A DNA stretch of 64,000 nt from Guillardia theta CCMP2712 (GCF_000315625.1 NW_005434624.1:513100-577099), one strand, 5' to 3'; numbered from the stretch's first letter, positions 34,895 to 45,735 are shown. The notes: generated from the sequence alone by a model not told the origin. Numbers and translations are program-made.

Positions 34895-37167
34895 TCACCT
34901 CGCTGCGCTGTTGAGAGAGATCCTCTGGATGGTCGACTGCGAAGTCTTCTTGCTCGAGGTCTCCAGCATTTGCGGAGGAGAGGAGGAAGCAGCGTCGTCT
35001 TGCTCCATGGGGCTGGTGGGAAAGTAGGATGAGCCGGAAGCAGGAGTTCTGCTCCCTGACTTGGGACTGTTGTTGACGATCAGATTGTTTGCTGCGATCT
35101 GAATGTTCATCCCTGCTCCTCCTCTCCCCACATCCTGAGACATGCGAGCGTCCTCCTCCTCCTCCGGGCCCCCATGGCCGTTGAGAGTGGCCACGTGCCA
35201 TGCAAGGTGCGGCAGTAGCATGCCGGCGAAGACAGTCATGAATCCCCACAGCTGGAGGAGAGCGAGAGGAAGGATGCAAAGTCGAGTTAGCACGAGGGAG
35301 GAGGAGGGAGGAGGAGGGAGGAGGAGGGAGGAGGAGGGAGGAGGAGGGAGGAGGAGGAAATCCAAGAGGAGGCGATGAAGGGATGGAGGGGCAGCGAGGA
35401 GAAGAAAGGAATGAAGAAAAGCGGGGGAGATAGGGGTGCTGAGGGACGGAGGGAGACTGGGAGGGAGGTGAAAGGAGCTTCAGGTGCAGGGAGCAACTCT
35501 GCCCTGGATCACCTTGCTTGCGAGGGAGGAGGCGGCAGGGTCTTCTCTCTGACTCATTTCGGCGCAATGGTAGACGGAGAGAGCGAGGAGGAGGCATGCC
35601 GGCTGCAATGGCTTCACTCCCTCCTCACAGGCTCGTCCTCCTCCTCACCGACTCGCTCCAGACGACAAAGTTCTGCGATCCCAAGATGCCAGACACCATG
35701 GAGCAGCTGCCGGCGAGCAGAGCAAAGGAGCCCTTCCTGCCCGCTGCTCAGCCCTTCCACCTTGCTCCTTCCTCTGACCTCAACATCTTGATGCCCAGAG
35801 ACACGGCCAGGGAGACGAGGAGGATGGGAGGGAGGAGGATCGCCTGCAAGCGCGGTTGAGTGGAGGAGAGAGGGAGGATGGAAGTGAAGGACAACAGGGG
35901 AGCAGGGAGACAGGAGGAGCGAGGTAGAAGGAGGAAGGAAACTTGCCGTGCTCGGAGGGAAAGGATGCAGCTTGTAGTAGACGAGACCGGCAGACCTGGC
36001 CAGACGCTTCTCAGCGTCTTTGCCCCCGTCCTAAGCTACGTGAACCTCCAGGTGGAGTCGAGGATGGTGGAAGCGCCGAACGCCACGTGCCTGGAAGGCA
36101 AGTAAGGAGGAGGGAGGAAGGAGGGGGCAGCACCAGAAGATGGAGTAGACGCTGAGACCTCCAATAAGCATGGCGGCTGACTGCAGGATCCACTGGGAGC
36201 AGCATGGGAAAGAGTGAGGGAGCCTACAGCCAAGGGGAACGAACTCACAGACGCTGCGAACATCCGCAAGCCCTGGGCCTCAGCCACTGAAGCGACTGAG
36301 GATGCTAGCATGGAGCAGACCTGCAGCAGAGAGATTAGGGTGAAGGAGACTATGAGAAAGCGGAGACTATGATGAGGACGAAGACAAATGGGTGGAGGAC
36401 AAGGAGAAAGTGAAATGAGGTCGAAGAGAGGGAGGGAGGAGGTTCAGGGAAGGAGGAAGAGCGCATGTTGAGCCACACCAGAGGGGAGATGAAGAAACGA
36501 GGGAGTGAGAGTAGAGAGAAGAGCGGGTATCCCAGAACATGCAGCCGGTTGCCCATCTGAAGGAAAGGGGAGTCAGGAGAGGACAGAAGCCCCAGGGTCG
36601 ATAGCAGCCCACCACTTGGCCGAACGCCAGGATGAGGCAGTTGTACGCCAGCCCTGCGACAACTCTGCGTTAGGAACAAGACGGGAACAATGATGGGCTG
36701 AGAGATTGTAAACTTCCAACATGACAGGAGCAAATCACGAGGCTCTGGGAGCCCAGCAGCCCCCAAGGAAAAGATTGCAGCATGCAACCTTTGAAGACTA
36801 GCTTCAGGCGCCAGTCAGCACTCCTGGTGGCGAAGTAGTAGGAGATGGCGAGGATAGAGCCGAAGTGGACGGCAGCGATGCTCAATCCCTGTCCCTCGTC
36901 CTCCTTGGATCGAATGAGCAACTGAAGTTGATGGTCAGGGAAATGCATAGTCGCTGCACCTGCACAAGATGGAACAGCTCGCACCTTCCTCGCATGTTCC
37001 CTCGTTGAGCCTCCCCGTATGCTCATGCGCAGTGATGGCACTCTCCCCCCGCTCAACAGCTTCGAGCAGAGCCCGATCCTTCCGGGTCCGCTCACATGCA
37101 GATCGACGAGGCAACAGCACAGGCTCAAAATCCTCGCCGCCATGAGTGAGAAAAGGAGAGTTTTCAT
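34895..37167 (-). CDS. Multi-pass membrane protein, possible organelle targeting
   Basis: ATG 37165..37167 opens with a signal-like segment (KTLLFSLMAARILSLCCCLV) followed by a basic Ser/Gly-rich stretch (GGRVPSLRMSIRGGSTREHA), which suits a plastid presequence. Later exons carry hydrophobic spans: SIAAVHFGSILAISYYFATR, LGYPLFSLLSLPRFFISPLV, SAAMLIGGLSVYSIFWCCPL, AILLPPILLVSLAVSLGIKM and LWGFMTVFAGMLLPHLAWHV. The C-terminal 90 residues are hydrophilic and Ser/Asn-rich (NNLIVNNSPKSGSRTPASGS). At least eight exons. No family recognised; a transporter is possible. Exon borders are approximate. Confidence 0.5.
35298..35353 (+). repeat. GGAGGGAGGA tandem repeat in an intron
   Basis: Five units of an eleven-base AGGGAGGAGGG motif, inside an intron of the minus-strand membrane-protein gene. 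Confidence 0.8.
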
Positions 37168-37692
37168 GGGGGAGTGGAGATGGCAGAGGTTGTCAGCTCT
37201 TCATCATCTTAACCGCACTGAATATTGCATCTTTCTCTGACGTGACAAGCTGAGACAAAACTCATTGAGGTATGACAGGTAATTTCATATTGAGCTCCCC
37301 TCAGTTCTCCCCCCACACACAGAATGCTACTGTCTTCCAAGTTCCAACCCCGCCAGCCAAACTTGAGCTGAGAACTTCTAGTCAGCAAGAGTGATGGTAT
37401 AGCAGAAGCTCTTAAAATTCAAGAAGCATCCACACGAATTGTTTCAACACAAGCATTCGCACAACTAGAGCTCCACAAGGATATGCTCCTGTTTCAGACT
37501 TGAGAGCTGCTGCCCACCATCTCCAGGTCTATGATTCTCTCACCTCCTCTTCTCTTACTCGCTCCCACTTATTATAAACTCACTTGCGAGCTCGGGCCCT
37601 TTCACTTCCCCTTCCCCTTGTCTGTCCCCTCTCCTTCTCCCACGCCCTGTCAGTCTGGTACTATGTCGCTCTCCCCCCCTTACCCTCCCTCC

Positions 37693-37736
<44 letters not shown>

Positions 37737-37869
37737 TCCTCCTCCTCCCCCCCCCCGCCCCCCCTCCTTTCTCTCTATCTCCCTCTCTTTCTCTCTCCTT
37801 CTCTCTCCCTCTCTCTTCCTTTCTCTTCTCGTCGGCCCCTCCCTCGCTCCTGTGACCTAACTCAGCATT
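37168..37869. other. Spacer with long CT microsatellite
   Basis: (CT)n of about 20 units at 37695..37734 followed by C homopolymer and CTCTCT-rich DNA to 37860. No gene seen; the reading frames here are poly-Ser/Leu. Confidence 0.6.
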
Positions 37870-38180
37870 CCAGAGCTAGGCAATTTCATTTTTTCGAATT
37901 CGATTTTTTCCCCGCCACCGGGTCGGGGCCCGTCGGCCGCGGGGCCGGTCACAGGCTGGGCCCGGCCCGGCCCGGCTCCGACACTGGCAAGCTGCCGCCG
38001 GGCGGCCATTGGGTAGCGGCCTGGAGTACGGTCCGGCTCGCCGTCACGGTTCACTTTGTTCTCTTCTCGCCGTTTGGCTTGGCACGGCGGCGACAGTCAC
38101 GGTGATGGCTGCCTGGTCAAGCCGCTCCTGATTGTCCTCGTACTGATTTTTAAGGCTTAACTTTGAGTAAAGATCAATCT
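37870..38180. repeat. GC-rich island ending in a full-length repeat end
   Basis: GC-rich core 37905..38100. Its right end carries the extended repeat: CCTGATTGTCCTCGTACTGA (38127..38146) then TTTTTAAGGCTTAACTTTGAGTAAAG, a GGC insertion relative to the copy at 6757..6800. The forward orientation at the right border matches the island 6480..6960. Confidence 0.65.
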
Positions 38181-38965
38181 TGCCGTTTGTGCCCCCCGGG
38201 GTTCTGAGGTAGGGGTGGAAAGCAGTGATAGAGGGGGTGCTGTTGAGTTCGGTAGGATAACAGAGGAAGAGCAGAGGAAACTCTGCGGCAAAGGGACTCA
38301 GGGCAAGGGCAGGGAGGGGAGCGGACAGGGAGAGGAGAGAAGCTTACGAGCAGCGACGTACAATGAAAGGCAAGAGCATGAGAGAGATAGAAGAGGCTGC
38401 ATATGAGGTAAGAGAGCGTGAAAGCGAGGAGAGTGAAGAGAAGGTTGACTTTCCTGTTCCCGTGTTCTCTTGCTCCTCTCCTCCTCTCTCCCACCTCCTC
38501 TGTCTCTCTGTCTCCCTGTCCCTCTGTCTCTCTGTCTCCCTGTCTCTCTGTCTCTCTGTCTCTCTGCCTCTCTGCCTCTCTGTCTCTGTCTCTCCTTATC
38601 CTTCTTCTCATGTAATCCCTCCCCTCCTCCGTTCCCCTCGGCGTTTTCAGCTTCCACACCTCTTTGCAACTCCCCACAGCTCCACTTTGCTGCAAGTGGT
38701 CATGTATGCTGTGCAGTCTCCTTTAAGAAGAGACGTAGAGGAGATTTGATCCGACGTAGAAGAGAGACAAGGATGCGATAAGAGGGAGAACGAGGTAAGT
38801 CTGCGAGGCCTCGCTGCTGATCCCTGCTACAGGTCCCAGGCTCTCTGCAAAGTCATCCCAACGGACTTCGAGCTCAAGGACGGGGGGCGGTAGACGGTCG
38901 GGTTGAGAGGAGAGCTCGAAGGGAAGAGGTCCTGGTGCTAGAGCTGGGGGGAATACGGGAGGAGG
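38181..38965. other. Spacer upstream of WD40-pseudokinase gene
   Basis: Includes a CTCTGTCTC tandem array (38495..38595). A short frame 38363..38407 (MKGKSMREIEEAAYE followed by GTAAGA) could be a 5' exon, but nothing joins it convincingly. Confidence 0.45.
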
Positions 38966-41325
38966 ATGAATCAGAATCAGATCTCGAATGACGAGCTGAA
39001 GGAGAGGGAGGAGGATGCAAGGATAAGGAAGGGGCTGATAAAAGCAATCAACAGAGGAGATGAGGTCAAAGTGAGAGGACTGGCCGTGAGTGCAGGACCA
39101 GAGCGACTGAAGCAGATGCATAGCGTAGGCGTGGCTCAAGGCACCACGATAGTCAGCGGGTGTAGGGACAAAACATTGAGGGTGTGGGACCTGGAGGAGA
39201 TGAAGGAGAAGGCTTGTCTCCAAGGTCACATATGGGACGTAACCAGCGTGGCGATCAGCAGAGATGGGAAGACGGCAGTCAGCGCGAGTTGGGACAACAC
39301 TTTGATTGTGTGGGACCTGGAGAAGATGAACGAGAAGGCTTGTCTCCAAGGTCACGAATCGTGGGTAAACAGTGTGGCGATCAGCGAGGACGGGAGGACG
39401 GCAGTCAGCGCGAGTAACGACTCGTCAGTGATTGTGTGGGACCTGGAAGAGATGAAGGAGAAGGCTTGTCTCTATGACGTTGAATGTGGCTGTGTGCTGA
39501 GCGTGGCGATCAGCGAGGACGGGAAGACGGCAGTCAGTGCGTGTACTGATGAGATTTTGAGGGTGTGGGACCTGGAGGAGATGAAGGAGAAGGCTTATCT
39601 CCAAGGTGATGAATGGGAAACGCGAAGCGTGGTGATCAGCAGAGATGGGAAGACGGCAGTCAGCGGGGGCGCAAACAAGAAACTGATTGTGTGGGACCTG
39701 GAGGAGATGAAGGAGAAGGCTTATCTCCAAGGTCACGAATCATGTGTAAACAGCGTGGCGATCAGCGAGGACGGGAAGACTGCAGTCAGCGGGAGCGGGG
39801 ACAAGACAGTGAGGGTGTGGGACCTGGAGGAGATGAAGGAGAAGGCTTGTTTCCAAGGTCAAAGTAGCGCTGTTACGAGTGTGTCTTGGAGATCTGTCAA
39901 GGGGTCGATGGGCTCAGCACTGCACGTGGCAGCGGCGCGAGGGGTCTGGCCTATCTGTGAGAGGCTGCTGGAAGTAGGCGGGGGAGAGCTCGGCGAGCTG
40001 CGAGACTCGATGGGACGAACAGCGGCGAAGGTAGCGCGAGAGAGACAGGACGAGGAGCTGGCGAGCAAGATAGAGGACTGGATGCGGCGGCTATGGAGTG
40101 GGGAGCTTTTGATAGAGGCACTGCAAGACAAAGTCAAGGCAAAGCACGAGGCAATGGAGAGAGAGGAGAGGGAACTGAAGGAGCACAAGCAGAAGCAGCA
40201 GACGGAGCGAGAAGGGAAGGAAAGGCAGGAGAGAGAGTCCGAGCAATGCAAGCAGCATGAAGTGTTTTTTGAGGTTCTGTTTGTGATCGTATGAGATTCG
40301 ATGTGACAGGTGGATTTTTCTGTCTGCAGGTAGGAAGCACTCGATCGGTTGCCTACAACAGCTTCGTCGTCAGCCGTCAGATTGGCTCAAGCTCCTTCAA
40401 GCTCGTCTACAAGGCTCGATGGCAGCAGCTGCAGGGCAGCAGCGCAGACGTGGCCATCCTGCGACTCCGAGGCAGCGGACTCACCGAGAAGAGGGACGAG
40501 CTCGAGCAGAAGGCGAAGACCTTCCAGCAGCTAGGCCGTCACCCAAACCTCCTCCGCCTCCTCGCCATCACCGTCGAGCCAAGCTCTGGCGACTTCTGCC
40601 TGGTGACTGAGTTGGCTTCCAAGGGTTCTCTTGATGAGATCTTGTACAAATTTGCCGTGGAGGAGGAGACGTTGGGTCTACTGGTGCAGCTGCAGGTGGT
40701 GAGACAGATCTGTGACGGGATGGTGCAGCTCTCGTTGCACGAGGTCGTACACCGGGGCCTGGGCGCGAGGAACGTGCTGGTCTTCAGTCTGGATGCGCAG
40801 GACCACCTTGGTGTCAGTGTCAAGATAGCGGACTACGCAGGATGGACTGCTCAGCCGATGCGATGGATGGCGCCAGAGAGCATCGAGAGAAGACAGTTCT
40901 CCCAGAAGAGCGACGTGTGGGCTTTCGGGCTGACCATGTGGGAGGTCTGGACTTACGGCCAAATCCCTTATGGGTCAACTATCACAGACGATGCGCTTGT
41001 AGGGTCGAAGGTGGTAGACGGAGAGCGACCTGCAGCACCTGCGTCATGCCCTGCAGTAGTGTATACAATCATGCAGGAGTGCTGGAAGAAGGAGGAGGAG
41101 GAGCGGCCAAGCTTCAGCGAATTACAGCGAAAGCTCCAGGAGCGATACGACGAGGCCGTGCAAGGGCGCGGGCAGCAATGCGTCATCTGCATGGATCACA
41201 GCGCTGAATGGGCGCTGATCCCCTGCGGTCACAAGTGTCTCTGCGAGTCTTGCAAGGAAGGAGCGACAGCCAGGAAGTGTCCGATGTGTCGCTCGAGCCC
41301 CACGAGCATCTACAAGATTTACTGA
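38966..41325 (+). CDS. WD40 - ankyrin - coiled coil - pseudokinase - RING protein (763 aa)
   Basis: Exon 1 38966..40261, intron 40262..40329, exon 2 to TGA 41323..41325. Residues about 50-310: six WD repeats, each with near-identical wording (VWDLEEMKEKACLQGH, SVAISEDGKTAVS). Residues about 315-370: ankyrin-like (LHVAAARGVWPICERLLEVG). A charged coiled coil follows (EREERELKEHKQKQQTEREG). Residues about 435-700 are a tyrosine-kinase-like domain with APE intact (WMAPES) and SDVWAFGLTMWEVWTYG, but the catalytic Lys (VAIK) reads VAIL, the HRD loop reads HRGLGARN and DFG reads DYA. It should therefore be catalytically dead. The C-terminus is a RING finger, CVICMD ... CGHKCLCESC ... CPMC, so ubiquitin ligase activity is likely, with WD40/ankyrin for target binding. 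Confidence 0.88.
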
Positions 41326-41814
41326 CACAGTCAGCGGACTGGCTGATGCCGTAACGTACCCGGAGCCTGAGCCCCGGCTGTAAAGCTAGCTCTTCTCCCG
41401 CCAGGCCCGTCTCTCGTTACACATCATGGCATGCACCGCCGCATGTAGGAGTAGGGAACTGCACTGTACTGCTTGCTCGGAGCAGTGCGCTCCTGTACGG
41501 TACTGTTCTGTACTGACATGAATACACGGAGATGACATTACTGTTAAACATCATCACGGTTGGTCTTCGAGTTGTCTTGCAGGCTCCCCTCCTCTCTCCC
41601 ATCCCCTCTGTCTCTCTATCTCTCAAGTAAGCTCTGTGTCTTAAGTATGGAACTCAAGTATGATTGCCTGCTACTACTCGTTCACTGCTTTTCATCCCTT
41701 GTCCTATATCTACCTCAAACCCTCCCTTGCTTCCACCACTTCCTTTTATGCCATGTACAGGAAAGGGTCGCTGGCAAACTTGTTAATCATCGACGGAGAT
41801 CTCCTCCAGGTCCC
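41326..41814. other. 3' flank of WD40-pseudokinase gene
   Basis: Contains imperfect GTACTG/CTGTACTG repeats at 41460..41520 and CT-rich sequence. No gene seen. Confidence 0.4.
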
Positions 41815-41973
41815 ACAGCAGTCAGCGCGAGTAAGGATGCGACAGTGAGGGTGTGGGACCTGGAGGAGATGAAGGAGAAGGCTTATCTCCAAGGTCACAG
41901 TAGCGCTGTTACAAGTGCGCCTTGGAGATCTGTCAAGGGGTCGATGGGCTCAGTGCTACTGGCCGACCAGTAA
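41815..41973 (+). pseudogene. Truncated copy of the WD40 gene (last WD repeat)
   Basis: Reads TAVSASKDATVRVWDLEEMK, continuing EKAYLQGHSSAVTSAPWRSV and KGSMGSVLLADQ, then stops. It is nearly identical to the last WD repeat and the start of the ankyrin part of the gene at 38966 (bases about 39785..39920). It ends where GC-rich island sequence starts, so it is a partial duplicate with no ankyrin, kinase or RING part. Confidence 0.75.
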
Positions 41974-41989
41974 CCATCTAAGTTAATCA

Positions 41990-42430
41990 GTCTAGCCGGC
42001 ACTGCGGCAAGCTCCACTGTACCGCAGCCACGGTGTCGCCGGTCGGACTCTGGGAGGCTGAGTCACAGCAGGTTCAGTTGGCCGTACAAGTTGTTCCATG
42101 TCAGGCCGGGCTGCTGGGGTTCGTGGATCATCCGATCCCCCGGCCGGTCAGCCGCTGATACCGTGGCTCGGACTGCCTGAAGATGCACTTTGAGTAAACT
42201 GACTGATGATGCCATTCGGCCCGAGCCTCTGACGGGGCGGCGGCAGCGGCACGACGGTGGCCGGCGGCATACCAGCATGATGCCGTGACGGCCTTCCGCG
42301 GGGTGCTGCTACACCAGTTTGAACAGCGGTGATCAGACTGCCTTGTCCTCTCCCAGTGACTCATGCCAGCAGCTCGATCCGAGTCACGCCGCCCACACTG
42401 GGCCGGCCATGCGCCTGGCGGTCATCGAGC
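41990..42430. repeat. GC-rich island with partial repeat-end motif
   Basis: High-GC sequence directly after the WD40 fragment. A shortened motif ACTTTGAGTAAACTGA lies at 42188..42203. No coding capacity seen. Confidence 0.5.
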
Positions 42431-42713
42431 TTCAGCCGTAGCCAGGGGCCGGTTGTAGGGATTGACGATCCTGATGATATACTTTGACTCCATGAACTTG
42501 AACCAACTTGCTAACCGGTGGCAAGCAAGCAACAGGAACCTCAACACAACCGCGCTCGCTGAACGTATAGAAAGTTAGGATAGATTTAGGATCCAACCGA
42601 CAGGATAAATAAGCTATTTAACTGAAGTTTCCGCAACCGCTTTTAAGTAACTCCTATCATTACACTCCCGAGCACATCATCACCTGAGAAACATCTCGAT
42701 GAACTTCGCTGCA
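42431..42713. other. AT-rich spacer, possibly 3' part of a Ty3/gypsy element
   Basis: AT-rich, unlike the island before it. It lies downstream of the chromodomain fragment on that fragment's coding strand, so it may be element non-coding or LTR sequence. No repeat partner is visible in the window. Confidence 0.3.
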
Positions 42714-43010
42714 TTAGGAATTAGAATTAGTCACATTAAACTCACTCATCAATTGACGAAGAAACGGCTTTTTCAATTCACGGAAGGACAACCAAGAATC
42801 AGACGCAGGATTGTCATACCCTTTCCATCTGATCAAGTATTGCACACGACGACCTTTCCCACGTCGTGCTAAGATTTGATCCACTTCATAAAATTCACCA
42901 TCTGAATGCACAATAGGATCAGGTGGTGCAACTTTATTGTTGAAACACTCGTCACGAAGATGATACGGTCGAAGCTTCGAAACGTTGAACACCAAGAAAC
43001 GTAGCGTCAT
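42714..43010 (-). pseudogene. Chromodomain end of a Ty3/gypsy (chromovirus-type) polyprotein
   Basis: 98 codons. First part FNVSKLRPYHLRDE is the usual integrase C-terminal segment (F-x-V-S-x-L-x-P-Y). It is followed by a chromodomain: FYEVDQILARRGKGRRVQYL then IRWKGYDNPASDSWLSFREL, with the Tyr/Trp/Trp positions (Y, W in RWKGY, W in SWLSF) of the aromatic cage region present. Protease, RT, RNase H and the integrase core are absent, so this is a 5'-truncated relic of an LTR retrotransposon. The break coincides with short GC-rich sequence at 43015..43060. Confidence 0.75.
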
Positions 43011-43144
43011 CTTTCCGAGCAGCCCCCTTCTGGGCCGGGCAGCCTCCTACTGGGCGGCCACCAGACAGCTGTCACGGTCAGCAGCCTCCTCCAGGCTGAT
43101 CTGGTCCTGGCAACTCGCATCCATCACTGAATGCAAGCCAAGAC

Positions 43145-43944
43145 TCACGGGGACTCAGGAAACTTGCTGCATGGGCCCAGTGACCGATCGACGGAAAGAT
43201 CATCATCCTCGCAAGTGATGAACCAATCCAGCCAACCCTGATCGATGCTCGGCTCAGTTGCCCCCTGCGCTCTTGCCCCTAGGCTGAGCATTTCGTTTCC
43301 TCCTGACGTGCCGGTGGGTGCATCGGCCAAGGGTAAATGTATGCCAACGGGCTGCACCTTGCTGACGTCATTGCTCGCTGGTGTGCGTGTGCTGTTCTGA
43401 TCACGCCTGTTGGATGAAGCAGTCTCAGATGGTTGGCCATCAAAGAAGGCTCCTTGCGGGCCCTCGCTTGGTATTAGCAGCCGATCCATATCAATTCCAA
43501 GGCCAATGCTCGAGTTGTGCCAATCGTCCTTATCCTGCGGATCAGACTCTGTAGGTTGGGCCAGCGTAACTGGCCCTCCCCCGTGCCCCCTGCTTGACGC
43601 TTCGTCGATGAAGCCGGCAGAAGCACTGCCCAGCTGCTGCGCATCAGGTTCAAGGTCGTCTGTCCCCGTGTCATTCTGAGACTTCCTTCCTCGAGAGTAA
43701 GGCCATCGGAAGATCCCAAGTTTTCGGCACGCGGATTTGAGGCTTGACAGTGAGATGCCCTAGCAAGAGGAGGTGAGAAGAGAAATCGTAGATCAGAGCT
43801 ATCAGAGAACATTACCAGTTGATCCGCGGCTTCTTGCTGGCTCAGGTGGATCAAGGACTGAATGAGTGCCGGATCCAACGACACTTCCTGCAGCGCCCCG
43901 CTGTCGCTCTTCTTTCTTGATTTTACCTTGACGGTGGAGAGCAT
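43145..43944 (-). CDS. RWP-RK domain protein (copy 6, one intron)
   Basis: ATG 43942..43944 (MLSTVKVKSRKKSDSG); the intron 43760..43815 splits the RWP-RK motif after QQEAADQL and rejoins at GISLSSLKSACRKLGIFRWP, then YSRG. Full motif: LIQSLIHLSQQEAADQLGIS and on. The linker is long and hydrophilic (SSRGHGGGPVTLAQPTESDP and more). The signature is present but altered: QGWLDWFITCEDDDLSVD, with DL in place of DP. About 247 aa. It is the only copy here with an intron and the most diverged, so it may resemble the ancestral form. Presumed transcription factor. Confidence 0.82.
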
Positions 43945-44589
43945 AGCCCGATATGTATGAGTGAAAGAGATCTGATGGAAGAGGTGGAAGTAGTGATATT
44001 GATGAGGTCGAGATGATATTGCAAGGGGGATCAGACAAACGAGTGCCAACCTCTCAGTTGCTTGGTTGATGTTGCATGCTGGTACAAGTAGGATGCAGTC
44101 AGTGGAGGCAAGAGACGGCTATGGATACGTGAGGACGCGGAGGAGGAGGACGTAGGAGGGGAGAACATTTTCGAGGGGTAAAAACGAGGGTAGCAGGGTA
44201 TTCTAAGGATCGAGGCCGGAAGACTCCACAAGGTACAATATTTCCTAACTGAGGCACTATACTTGGAAGCCAATGGTAGACAGCCAGTCCTCTTTACTTC
44301 TAGAGGGATTTCAAATTGGTTTGGTAACTTTGACGGTCGTTCGAATGAAAAGATCCAGTTTCGCTCTCTCATGTCCCAGTCAGTCGTACAAAAAGACACG
44401 ATTTCGATGAGATGCTGACATTAAAGCCCTTCCAAGGTGTTTTATCAACAGGCAAAGTGGATACAGATACCGTGCCTCGGATATTATTTGACCATATCCG
44501 GTGGGATTTTGACCTCAGCAAAAGAGCCAGCTTAGCGCCCGTTGCATTTAAAGACAGGACAGTCACAGACCATCACAAAGTTGGCCGTT
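43945..44589. other. 5' flank of RWP-RK copy 6
   Basis: No recognisable gene. Frames at 44031..44399 (minus) and 44412..44594 (plus) look protein-like in composition but match no family I know and have no clear start context. Confidence 0.35.
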
Positions 44590-45110
44590 GTTGATTTAGA
44601 ACGGACTCGTCACACTCACGTGGCACTGTGACTTGCTGACACTTTGTGACGCCGTGACACCACGACCGGGTGCACTCAGGCTGGCCCGTCACGGTCACGT
44701 GGAACTTTGGAGCTTCGGCCCTTGAAACGCTCGTTCGGACGGTCGTGATGGTACCAATCTTCCTTTACTCAAAGTTAAGTTAAGATCAGTACCCGGTCGG
44801 ACGGACCGTACCATCACGACCCGGTCCGACGGTCACTGAGTCATGGCAGTGTCAGGGTCCGGTCCCACGGAGTCCCCGGCCCTGGGGTCCCGGCCCCGAA
44901 CCTGGCTCTCAGTCGTATCGGACGGTACCGTACTGACCCCGGTTGGCCGCAACGCCGGGCCGCTGCTCCGAGTCACGACTGGCCGGGCAGTGAGTCAAAT
45001 CAACCGTTGGCAAGTCAGTCGTACGGTAAACTTGAAACTTCCGGTCAGTCAACCAGTTCGGCCGGGCCCCGCCGCCGTACGGTGCCCGGCCCGCCCCAAG
45101 GAGGAAGGGC
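44590..45110. repeat. GC-rich island with reverse repeat-end motif
   Basis: CCTTTACTCAAAGTTAAGTT at 44762..44781 followed by AAGATCAGTACC. Rich in CGGTC/GACCG/GTCACG words, with short inverted pieces such as GGTACCGTAC. Ends about 30 bases before the ATG of the H2A-like gene, so its border may include the gene's promoter. Confidence 0.6.
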
Positions 45111-45136
45111 TTTAGTCAGGAGAGCAGGACGAGCAA

Positions 45137-45735
45137 ATGAAGGGAACGATGGAGAAGGATGGCGAGACAGATATAGGGGAGGAGGTGATGGTTCAGGCTC
45201 CTCCTCCTCCCTCGTCTCCTAGCAGCCTCGAAGTTGATCATCCAAGTCATGCTGAAGGCATGCCACACAATGGATTGGAAACGAAGGGACCCAACGAGGG
45301 GAGCGGAGCAGAAAGAGAGGCTGACCCCCTTGATGCTGGAGTAGGGTTTCCAGCGGGAAGGATTCGAGGTCTGTTCGTGCCGGGGAGCATTACCGAAACT
45401 GAGTTTCTCCCACCAGATGCCCTTCGGGATGGAGGATACGCATCGTGCGTGAGGGAGGGGGCAGCGGTGTACCTCTCAGCAGTACTCGACAAGGTGACCT
45501 TGCCGTGCTTGCAGGCAGACGTTGAGGGATCGGAGCTCAGGTTACAAAGAGGATCTTCGAGAAGGTCTTCATGAGCGAGCAGGACGGGCCCGGGTCTCCC
45601 GATGGGTTGTCCGACAGTGACATGAAGCGGCAAATGAAGAGCAGAAGGATTGCGCCGAAAGAGATTCACCGCGCCATCTTTGACGACGAGGACTTGCGGA
45701 GGTTGATTCTCTACTGCAAACTTGCTGGCTGCTGA
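45137..45735 (+). CDS. Divergent histone H2A-fold protein (183 aa)
   Basis: Exon 1 45137..45493, 47-base intron, exon 2 45541..45735. Residues 1-65 are a hydrophilic Pro/Glu/Gly-rich tail. Residues 67-80 read AGVGFPAGRIRGLF, matching the H2A alpha-1 entry (AGLQFPVGRIHRLL). The alpha-2 helix is REGAAVYLSAVLDKVTKRIF, matching GAPVYLAAVLEYL. Then, after a Ser/Asp/Gly loop (EQDGPGSPDGLSDSD), comes SRRIAPKEIHRAIFDDEDLR, matching the H2A alpha-3/alpha-C block (TRIIPRHLQLAIRNDEEL). The loop between alpha-1 and alpha-2 is about 17 residues longer than in canonical H2A, and the C-terminal docking tail is missing (ends LRRLILYCKLAGC). It could be an H2A variant or a non-nucleosomal histone-fold factor such as an NF-YC/DRAP1-like subunit. 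Confidence 0.68.

Noticed and set aside
39150-39900. Regular 126-base DNA repeats resembling a CRISPR-like array
   Set aside because: They encode WD40 blades in one continuous frame in a eukaryotic gene; no CRISPR array exists here.
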